A stretch of DNA of 40,943 nt, from positions 1 through 40,943 of the IMG/VR virus record IMGVR_UViG_3300022752_000151; one strand, given 5' to 3'. A program made the translations under genes and the position numbers. This DNA is from a virus. The notes beneath the pieces are model-generated. The model had not been told where the DNA came from and did no database searches. It worked only from the letters and a program-made list of their open reading frames with translations. Below are positions 30,809-35,681 of the stretch, piece after piece; within the stretch, counting starts at the first letter, position 1; the number at the start of each line of letters is the position of its first letter.

Positions 30809-31637
30809 AATAACTAAAAAAGAACTGTTGAGCGAAAAATGGTCAGAGAAATATAAAAGAAGCATTGATTGTAATAACCCAAAAGGATTTTCTCAAAAAG
30901 CACATTGCAAAGGTAGATTAAAAGAAGGTGAATTTTCAAAATTTGTAGGGTCTGAATTTGGTGATGAAGAAGGTAATATATTTTCAGTAGAGGAAGTTTA
31001 TGAATTTGTTGAAGCAAACAAAGAAAAATATTTTAAATCTAATTTTCCAATTTCAAAGTTAATACACAATTTAGAATGGTGGGATAAAAATTATGATATA
31101 AATAATAAAGAACATAAAAGAAGAATGATGAATTCTGATACATCATATCCTCTTTTAGTTGTAAAAGAAAAAAATAATTTATCTGTAGCAGATGGATTGA
31201 ATAGATTATATAAGGCTGTAAATATTGAAAATAAAAAAAATATTAATATTTATTTAATTAATAAAGAAGATATTATGTCTTTAAATAAAAAAAGTCTTAA
31301 TGAAAAAACTGATTTTTCAAAAGAGAAAAAGCAAGGTCTTCATGGTTGGTTTGCACGTCAAGGTGGAAAAGGTAAATCAAAAGGATGGGTTGATTGTAAT
31401 ACTTGTCGTGATGGTAAATGTAAATCTTGTGGTAGAAAGGAAGGTGAAAAGCGTTCTAAATATCCTGCTTGTAGACCAACTCCATCTGCTTGTAAGACAA
31501 AAGGTAAAGGAAAGTCATGGGGAAAGAAAAGTGCAAATGAAGATGTTTTTAATGAACAATCAAAAAAAGATATTGAAAATGAATTAAAATTGAATGAGAT
31601 TAAAAATTTATTCAAAAGACATATGGGGAAAATTTAA
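30795..31637 (+). CDS. Tagged ParB-like protein with Cys modules, 280 aa
   Basis: Start at 30795 (MKIFEITKKELLSEKW), overlapping the HNH end by 14 bases. Then SIDCNNPKGFSQKAHCKG (residues 23-40), a phage peptide module. Residues about 70-160 resemble a ParB/sulfiredoxin-like fold: FPISKLIHNLEWW, SYPLLVV, SVADGLNRLYKAV and an IYLI.K.D end. Residues 184-236 have GLHGWFARQGG, GWVDCNTC, CKSCGRK and YPACRPTPSAC, another Cys-rich phage module. The tag ends LLSE, as in linkers of the giant protein. Convergent with 31634-31867 by a 4-base overlap. DNA contact is likely from the basic Cys-rich end; the enzyme activity, if any, is unknown. Confidence 0.65.
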   Translation: MKIFEITKKELLSEKWSEKYKRSIDCNNPKGFSQKAHCKGRLKEGEFSKFVGSEFGDEEGNIFSVEEVYEFVEANKEKYFKSNFPISKLIHNLEWWDKNYDINNKEHKRRMMNSDTSYPLLVVKEKNNLSVADGLNRLYKAVNIENKKNINIYLINKEDIMSLNKKSLNEKTDFSKEKKQGLHGWFARQGGKGKSKGWVDCNTCRDGKCKSCGRKEGEKRSKYPACRPTPSACKTKGKGKSWGKKSANEDVFNEQSKKDIENELKLNEIKNLFKRHMGKI

Positions 31638-31867
31638 AAACCATAATAATGATTATAATTCCTTGTTAAAAAAACCACATTACCATATTTTGTATTAAAA
31701 TATTTATCAAAGTTTTCTGTATTCATATGTATACAAATAATATTTTCATCTCTTATTTTATTAAGAGTTTGATTAATTCTTTCAGTTTCAAATAAACATC
31801 TATTATAATTTTTTAACATATTTGGTTTCAATGTTGACTCAATGCTATAAGTCCTTTTTTCAATCAT
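31634..31867 (-). CDS. Hypothetical basic protein, 77 aa
   Basis: Start at 31867 (MIEKRTYSIESTLK), since the codon nine bases upstream is TTG. The sequence is NMLKNYNRCLFETERINQTL in the middle and ends VVFLTRNYNHYYGF. No family recognised. It ends a minus-strand run of small genes and overlaps the convergent 30795-31637 by four bases. No promoter-like element is clear directly upstream. Confidence 0.6.
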   Translation of the reverse strand: MIEKRTYSIESTLKPNMLKNYNRCLFETERINQTLNKIRDENIICIHMNTENFDKYFNTKYGNVVFLTRNYNHYYGF

Positions 31868-31891
31868 GATATTCAAAAGTTAGTTTTAATT

Positions 31892-32035
31892 TTAATCAAA
31901 TTCTGAAGATGAGTAATCAAAATTTTTAAATCGATTATTATTTGGTCTTTTTTCTTTTGTATTTAGTTTCTTGGATGCATTCTTATTAGAAATGTTCTTT
32001 TCTTTTGGTGTATTATTGCGGAAAGTTTTACTCAT
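31892..32035 (-). CDS. Small Asn/Lys-rich protein, 47 aa
   Basis: This short frame encodes MSKTFRNNTPKEKNISNK and ends NFDYSSSEFD, a basic and probably disordered protein. The clean ATG, stop and tight fit before 31867 support it, but no homologue comes to mind. It follows the RNA unit at 32112-32350 and its terminator, so its promoter is unclear. Confidence 0.4.
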   Translation of the reverse strand: MSKTFRNNTPKEKNISNKNASKKLNTKEKRPNNNRFKNFDYSSSEFD

Positions 32036-32110
32036 AATTATATCTCATGGATATAAAATACGCTATATTTTATTTCTTTTAACGTATCTACTTTTAAAAA
32101 ATTATTAAAT

Positions 32111-32137
32111 AAAAAAACCCGATTGATATCGGGTTTT
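32111..32137 (-). terminator. Terminator of the RNA unit
   Basis: AAAACCCGAT-ATCA-ATCGGGTTTT is a 10-bp perfect stem; on the minus strand it is followed by three further T residues as part of a seven-T run. Confidence 0.8.
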
Positions 32138-32350
32138 AAAAAGAAGTTGGAAAGTATGCTAGTGTTGTAGGTATCCGTGTAACGGATTGGTAGAATTTTA
32201 GGAGTAACTTTGCATTTAGCCAACTTTATATCTTATAAGAGAAAGGAAAGTGAGTGGGTGAGTTGTTTCCTATTTTTCAATTTATTAGAAGTAACCCTAT
32301 CTATGCCCTTAGACCATATGAACTCGTAGCCTTTTCTCTGATAATTATAA
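32112..32350 (-). ncRNA. Structured non-coding RNA unit of about 240 bases
   Basis: On the minus strand the unit has a consensus promoter at its start, two closed helical domains and a terminator. Domain 1: AGAGAAAAGG pairs with CCTTTCTCT over about 100 bases, with GAGTT/AACTC inside. Domain 2: AAGTTGG pairs with CCAACTT over about 80 bases and holds ATCCG/CGGAT. No protein is well supported in any frame, and no tRNA T-loop is seen. No known RNA family recognised. Confidence 0.5.
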
Positions 32351-32356
32351 CTAGTG

Positions 32357-32390
32357 CAAATATATAACTTTTTTTTAAAAAGCTTCAAAA
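32357..32390 (-). promoter_or_regulatory. Consensus promoter of the RNA unit
   Basis: TTTG, 21 bases, TATATTTG (-7 box at 32357-32364) on the minus strand matches the Bacteroidetes consensus. It overlaps the end of the 26-codon gene at 32375-32455. Confidence 0.7.
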
Positions 32391-32455
32391 ATTTTTGATT
32401 TTTTTTCTTTATAACATTTGGTTGCAAATTCTTTAATTTCTTCAAGAGTTTTCAT
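32375..32455 (-). CDS. Very small protein, 26 aa
   Basis: MKTLEEIKEFATKCYKEKK then SKIFEAF. One amphipathic basic helix. It lies between 32475-32732 and the RNA promoter with a 19-base gap. Codon use is like that of its neighbours, but at this length it could be chance. Confidence 0.35.
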   Translation of the reverse strand: MKTLEEIKEFATKCYKEKKSKIFEAF

Positions 32456-32474
32456 AAAATAAATATATTATTTT

Positions 32475-32732
32475 TTAATCAACTTCTTCAAGTTCAAGTT
32501 CTTTTTCTTTAACCAATTCTTCAAGGTCATTGACATCAATGCCAAATCTTTTTATATTATATCCACCCCAAGGTTGTGGGGGTTGTACTTCTTCCAAAAC
32601 AAAATATTTATCACCTGTTAATTTAGATGTACACATTTTAACAACTGTGTATTTATTACCCTTCTTAATCCATTGTGTTGAACTAATTTCGTTAGGTCTA
32701 TTAGTATCATCTGTGCAGATTACTTTATTCAT
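32475..32732 (-). CDS. Hypothetical protein, 85 aa (ICTDDTNRPNEI family)
   Basis: Starts MNKVICTDDTNRPNEISSTQ, then WIKKGNKYTVVKM, a YFVLEEVQPPQPWGGY segment and RFGIDVNDLEELV near the end. I recall this pattern from many unnamed proteins of Bacteroidetes phages. The predicted fold is a small beta barrel plus a C-terminal helix; no function is known. It follows 32743-32937 by ten bases and is the last but one gene before the RNA unit. Confidence 0.7.
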   Translation of the reverse strand: MNKVICTDDTNRPNEISSTQWIKKGNKYTVVKMCTSKLTGDKYFVLEEVQPPQPWGGYNIKRFGIDVNDLEELVKEKELELEEVD

Positions 32733-32742
32733 AATATTTTAA

Positions 32743-32937
32743 TTATTTCAAATGAGTTAATCTTTCATTAAGACATTTAAGATATGTTTGCATTGCAGAT
32801 AATTGAATTTGCAATAAACCTTGTTGTATAGTATCAAGGTTATTAAAAGGTTCAGTAAATAGAAAAGCTTCCAATTTATTAGTTTTTTCTTCTAATTGAA
32901 GTTTTTCTTCATTAAGTCTTGTCAGAAATGTTGTCAT
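32743..32937 (-). CDS. Small coiled-coil protein, 64 aa
   Basis: An all-helical protein: LTRLNEEKLQLEEKTNKLEA, then a short turn and LLQIQLSAMQTYLKCLNERL. The heptad pattern suggests a helical hairpin. The layout MTTF...RLNEEK...L..F......L...Q..LL..QL..M..Y...L..R is one I recall from Bacteroidetes phage proteins of the size and role of small regulators, function unknown. An ACTATTTATC element lies 8 bases upstream. Confidence 0.65.
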   Translation of the reverse strand: MTTFLTRLNEEKLQLEEKTNKLEAFLFTEPFNNLDTIQQGLLQIQLSAMQTYLKCLNERLTHLK

Positions 32938-32944
32938 ATTTTAT

Positions 32945-32954
32945 GATAAATAGT
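32945..32954 (-). promoter_or_regulatory. ACTATTTATC element before 32743-32937
   Basis: ACTATTTAT is exact on the minus strand, seven bases before the start codon. Confidence 0.4.
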
Positions 32955-32988
32955 TAATTATTTCAAGAGTTAATTTTTGCGAAAGGTA

Positions 32989-33390
32989 TCACTTTTCGGT
33001 ACTTTTTGCAAAAAATCTATTTTTTATATTTAAAATATAATCAAATGCTACTGAATATGCTTCTTGTGGTGTAGCTAAAGCACCTAAATCATCATTATGG
33101 TGTGGTTTAGGTTTACCTATTTCCCAAATAAATATTCTATAGCATAAATATTCTTCGCTAACACAGTTATCATCACCCCAACCATCTACAATTAATTCAA
33201 TTATTATACCTTTTTGTCTTAACCATTCCACTACTTGTTGGTAAAGTGGTGCTAAAGTAAAATCGGTTTTTTCTATAACTTCTTTTATTAAAGTTTTATC
33301 TGAGGCAAACCATCCAAAACAAGGTTCATCAAAACCTAATTCTTTAAGTTCTAATGCTTGTTCGTAAGGGATAAATTCTTTATTTTTCAT
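32989..33390 (-). CDS. Hypothetical protein, 133 aa (FIPYEQAL family)
   Basis: Begins MKNKEFIPYEQALELKELGF and DEPCFGWF, then APLYQQVVEWLRQKGIIIE, a Trp/Tyr-rich middle and a C-terminal helix with TPQEAYSVAFDYIL. I recall this as a very common unnamed protein of Bacteroidetes phages and prophages. The start overlaps the end of 33380-33988 by 11 bases, so it is translated by coupling within the operon. Function unknown. Confidence 0.75.
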   Translation of the reverse strand: MKNKEFIPYEQALELKELGFDEPCFGWFASDKTLIKEVIEKTDFTLAPLYQQVVEWLRQKGIIIELIVDGWGDDNCVSEEYLCYRIFIWEIGKPKPHHNDDLGALATPQEAYSVAFDYILNIKNRFFAKSTEK

Positions 33391-33988
33391 ATCTTGGTAT
33401 ATTTAAACCATCCATTATTGTATTATGAAACTCTTCAAATTCTTCTTGTGTAAGATAATTCTCTTTTTTCTTTTTAGATAATTCACCCATTAAATTTTCA
33501 ATATTAAATGGTGTGTAATTTCCAATCCTACATCTTTCTCTAAATGAAAGTTTATTTGCTGTTGTATTGGAAGTTATTTTATCAGCATTTGGATTGCTAA
33601 AGTCTACTTGTTGACTGTGCTTCTTTTCTATACCTTGATGAAATACATCTTCAACTAATGCTGTTTTATCACCTAATACAACTTGTTCAGGTGTTCTATT
33701 ATTACAATAAGTTATTTCATCGCCCTGACATATACAATTAGGATATGAACAACCTAAAACATCTTCATCAATTGTTTTAGCATAAGGTGTTTGACTATAT
33801 GTATGGTCAGGTTTATCCATTACAATTTCAAATTGCACTTCTTTACCTTCATATAAATGATATCCATCCATCCAAGTTTGACTATCAGGATGCAATGGAA
33901 TAGAATCATAACCTGATGTTATTTCATCTCTCATTACTTGGTATAACACAAACCAACCTGCTTTTGTATTTTTAAGAATTCCTTTCAT
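33380..33988 (-). CDS. Hypothetical protein, 202 aa, paralogue of 35340-35546
   Basis: The first 75 residues match the whole of the first operon gene: MKGILKNTKAGWFVLYQVMR, IPLHPDSQ, EGKEVQFEIV, YAKTI here; MKGTLHYIEDMGWVVRYIEM, DQLHPDD, EGMEVDFEIV, YAKIK there. Residues 80-105 hold four Cys (GCSYPNCICQGDEITYC), maybe a zinc site, and the rest is a polar extension with KLSFRERCRIGNYTP. Function unknown. It overlaps its neighbours by 17 and 11 bases. Confidence 0.7.
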   Translation of the reverse strand: MKGILKNTKAGWFVLYQVMRDEITSGYDSIPLHPDSQTWMDGYHLYEGKEVQFEIVMDKPDHTYSQTPYAKTIDEDVLGCSYPNCICQGDEITYCNNRTPEQVVLGDKTALVEDVFHQGIEKKHSQQVDFSNPNADKITSNTTANKLSFRERCRIGNYTPFNIENLMGELSKKKKENYLTQEEFEEFHNTIMDGLNIPRYEK

Positions 33989-34169
33989 CTTCTTTTTTTA
34001 TTTTAGGATAGATTGAATAATCTAATTCAATTGGACCGTTCATTGGTGTTACATCAGGTAATTCATTTGTAGGTTTCAAAACAATATATGTTTGCTTATC
34101 AGTACCTTCAAGAATCTGAGCAGCATTAACCCATTTGGTTAATAATTCTTTTTGTTTATCTTTTTCCAT
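33972..34169 (-). CDS. Hypothetical protein, 65 aa
   Basis: MEKDKQKELLTKWVNAAQIL, then GTDKQTYIVLKPTNELPDVT and KIKKEDERNS at the end. The KxKKEDxR end is shared with 35340-35546 (KIKKEDAR) because both contain the start site of the next gene. No family recognised. It overlaps both neighbours (14 and 17 bases). Confidence 0.65.
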   Translation of the reverse strand: MEKDKQKELLTKWVNAAQILEGTDKQTYIVLKPTNELPDVTPMNGPIELDYSIYPKIKKEDERNS

Positions 34170-34356
34170 AAATTTCTTCAGTAACTTGTTTAAATGTTCC
34201 TTCTCCTGTTAATTGATATTGTCTTCCACAATCAAAAAAGAATTTATTTTGTTTTTCTTCCATTTTAATTGCTTCTTCAATGATATGTGATGGAATACTT
34301 CTACAAGGTGCTTGTAGTTGTTCAATTAACCACTCAACAGTTGTTTTCATCTCCAT
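34156..34356 (-). CDS. Small VEWLIEQL-family protein, 66 aa
   Basis: MEMKTTVEWLIEQLQAPCRS, then IIEEAIKMEEKQNKFFFDCG and a VTEEIYGKR end. It shares the (V/T)EWL(I/K)E(Q/N)L start, the A..ME..Q centre and the Glu-Tyr-Gly-Lys end with 34493-34708 and 34698-34985. This family is frequent in Bacteroidetes phages as unnamed proteins. It starts 17 bases before the next block of the operon (34387-34503 ends at 34387). Confidence 0.7.
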   Translation of the reverse strand: MEMKTTVEWLIEQLQAPCRSIPSHIIEEAIKMEEKQNKFFFDCGRQYQLTGEGTFKQVTEEIYGKR

Positions 34357-34386
34357 TTAAAAGGGTTAGTAAAATCCATTTCATTT

Positions 34387-34503
34387 TTAATACCAACAAA
34401 TCAAATCCAATGGAGATGTATTTCTAACAGCACTTCTATATGCAGATTGATGTTTTAATAACAGTTCATACACTTCTTGCTCAGTATACATTTTATTTTC
34501 CAT
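34387..34503 (-). CDS. Small protein, 38 aa
   Basis: MENKMYTEQEVYELLLKHQS, ending PLDLICWY. The start is fixed by the overlap with the stop of 34493-34708 (ATGGAAAATAA contains both). YTEQEVYELL is a helix start often seen in small phage proteins of Bacteroidetes. Function unknown. Confidence 0.6.
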   Translation of the reverse strand: MENKMYTEQEVYELLLKHQSAYRSAVRNTSPLDLICWY

Positions 34504-34708
34504 AGTTTTCTTGATAATATTCTTCTGATTTATGCTCCTCCATATGCCATCCTTCTGTATAGCCGTAATCATAAGCATCAATTATCTGCTCTTCAAACAT
34601 TTTGTTGGCTTGTTCAAATAGTTTCTGATAATGACCTGAATCATCTTGAAACAAGGATGGTAGGTTTTCTTTTAACCACTCTACTACTGTTTCCTTTTTA
34701 TTTTCCAT
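34493..34708 (-). CDS. Small VEWLKENL-family protein, 71 aa
   Basis: Start at 34708 (MENKKETVVEWLKENLPS) within the stop region of 34698-34985. Then YQKLFEQANKMFEEQIIDAY, DYGYTEGWHMEEHKS and EEYYQENYGK. Paralogue of 34156-34356 and 34698-34985. The identical end ENYGK and start MENK come from the repeated overlap sequence ATGGAAAATAAAA. Confidence 0.7.
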   Translation of the reverse strand: MENKKETVVEWLKENLPSLFQDDSGHYQKLFEQANKMFEEQIIDAYDYGYTEGWHMEEHKSEEYYQENYGK

Positions 34709-34985
34709 AGTTTTCTTTATAGTATTGTTCAAATGCGTATTCTTGTTTTTCTTCATAATCTAATTTTTCAGGATAAATTATGTCAGGAACTAAATCATCA
34801 AATCTCTCTCTTGTAGTCCAACCAATAGAAAAGAATTTTCTTAACTCTTCCTTCTCCATTTCTTTTGCTTGATTTAAAATTTTTAATACTTTTAAACCAT
34901 TAATACTACTAGTTTCAGGTTTCTGTGTTAAACATCCTGTACCAAGTAGTTGTTCAATTAACCATTCAGTTGATGACTGTTTCAT
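34698..34985 (-). CDS. VEWLIEQL-family protein, 95 aa
   Basis: Start at 34985 (MKQSSTEWLIEQLLG), overlapping the upstream TGA as ATGA. LNQAKEMEKEELRKFFSIGW matches the A..ME..Q centre of the two shorter paralogues, and EQYYKENYGK ends it. The middle insert (RFDDLVPDIIYPEKLDYEE) is unique to this copy. Function unknown. Confidence 0.7.
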   Translation of the reverse strand: MKQSSTEWLIEQLLGTGCLTQKPETSSINGLKVLKILNQAKEMEKEELRKFFSIGWTTRERFDDLVPDIIYPEKLDYEEKQEYAFEQYYKENYGK

Positions 34986-35350
34986 TTTTTGCTTAACCAA
35001 AAATTTTCTTCTAATTTATTTAGAAATAATTTAAATTCTTTAATACCTTGCTCACACATACTTTCCCTTGCATCTTTCATAGCATCAGGGTCATCATTCA
35101 TTACACCTACCATCCAAGTATTATTATCCCAATATTCTTCTTTCCAAGGTTTAGTTCTTTTATCTGTAAACTTAATATCAATATCAGGATAATATGAAAA
35201 CTCACCATCTTTCATTAATCTTGTTGCTTCCCAAACATAATCATTATTTTCATAATGACAACTTTTTGAATATGTAACTTCAATATCTTTTTGTTCTGAT
35301 ATATCCTCCCTGACATACCAAACACCATTTATTTGAATTCTATCTTGCAT
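34982..35350 (-). CDS. Hypothetical protein, 122 aa
   Basis: Start at 35350 (MQDRIQINGVWYVRED), 11 bases inside the upstream gene. A beta-rich first half (YVWEATRLMKDGEFSYYPDI and IKFTDKR) is followed by EYWDNNTWMVGVMNDDP and a helical end. I recall INGVWYVRE proteins with a later W.N..W..G....... pattern from Bacteroidetes phages, unnamed. It is coupled at both ends in the operon. Confidence 0.7.
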   Translation of the reverse strand: MQDRIQINGVWYVREDISEQKDIEVTYSKSCHYENNDYVWEATRLMKDGEFSYYPDIDIKFTDKRTKPWKEEYWDNNTWMVGVMNDDPDAMKDARESMCEQGIKEFKLFLNKLEENFWLSKK

Positions 35351-35546
35351 CTTCTTTTTTAATTTTAGCATATGTTGCAACACCATCTAGTTTTTGATGT
35401 TCAACTATTTCAAAATCAACTTCCATACCTTCAGTTACACCTTCAGTATCATCAGGATGAAGTTGGTCTTCTTGATGAAATTCTCTCATTTCAATGTATC
35501 TGACAACCCAACCCATATCTTCTATGTAATGTAATGTTCCTTTCAT
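35340..35546 (-). CDS. Hypothetical protein, 68 aa, first full gene of the operon
   Basis: MKGTLHYIEDMGWVVRYIEM, then QLHPDDTEGV, EGMEVDFEIVEHQK and YAKIKKEDAR. A small beta-barrel-like protein of a type common in Bacteroidetes phages, unnamed. It is a paralogue of the N-terminal part of 33380-33988. Its ATG overlaps the TGA of a nine-codon leader (35543-35572), and a strong hairpin lies in the leader region. Confidence 0.7.
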   Translation of the reverse strand: MKGTLHYIEDMGWVVRYIEMREFHQEDQLHPDDTEGVTEGMEVDFEIVEHQKLDGVATYAKIKKEDAR

Positions 35547-35572
35547 ATAATCGGAGCGTCAAACCCATCCAT
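35543..35572 (-). CDS. Nine-codon leader peptide MDGFDAPII
   Basis: ATG at 35572, stop TGA at 35543-35545, overlapping the next ATG as ATGA like other junctions in this operon. Its first codons lie in the hairpin 35564-35586. It is short enough to be chance; the exact ATGA junction is the main support. Confidence 0.3.
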   Translation of the reverse strand: MDGFDAPII

Positions 35573-35586
35573 CTTTAGTGGATGGG
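35564..35586 (-). promoter_or_regulatory. Leader hairpin
   Basis: CCCATCC / GGATGGG, a 7-bp perfect G/C-rich stem with loop ACTAAAGAT in a very AT-rich leader, between the -7 box at 35599-35606 and the first gene. It is not followed by a T run, so it is not a simple terminator. Confidence 0.55.
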
Positions 35587-35598
35587 AGTTAAGCGATA

Positions 35599-35606
35599 CA
35601 AATATA
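35599..35606 (-). promoter_or_regulatory. TATATTTG -7 box of the coupled operon
   Basis: Matches TAnnTTTG on the minus strand, about 50 bases before the first full gene. Confidence 0.6.
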
Positions 35607-35620
35607 AGAATTTTTTTTAG

Positions 35621-35656
35621 AAAAAAAAATGCCCAAAGTTTTAAATTTGGGCATCT
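35621..35656 (-). terminator. Terminator of the metalloprotease gene
   Basis: ATGCCCAAA / TTTGGGCAT stem (9 bp) with an A/T loop and nine T residues on the minus strand, 26 bases past the stop codon. Confidence 0.85.
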
Positions 35657-35681
35657 TTAAATTTTAATATTTTTTTAAAAA

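Noticed and set aside
32038-32223. Open frame of 61 codons on the minus strand
   Set aside because: It runs through the terminator hairpin and the second RNA domain; its composition is unlike that of neighbouring proteins.
32150-32225. tRNA in the second RNA domain
   Set aside because: The closing helix is of the right size, but there is no T-loop (GTTCRA) or normal anticodon arm in either strand.
32233-32445. Open frame of 70 codons on the minus strand
   Set aside because: It runs across the RNA promoter and domain 1; another frame at the same start (26 codons) ends before the promoter and is more plausible.
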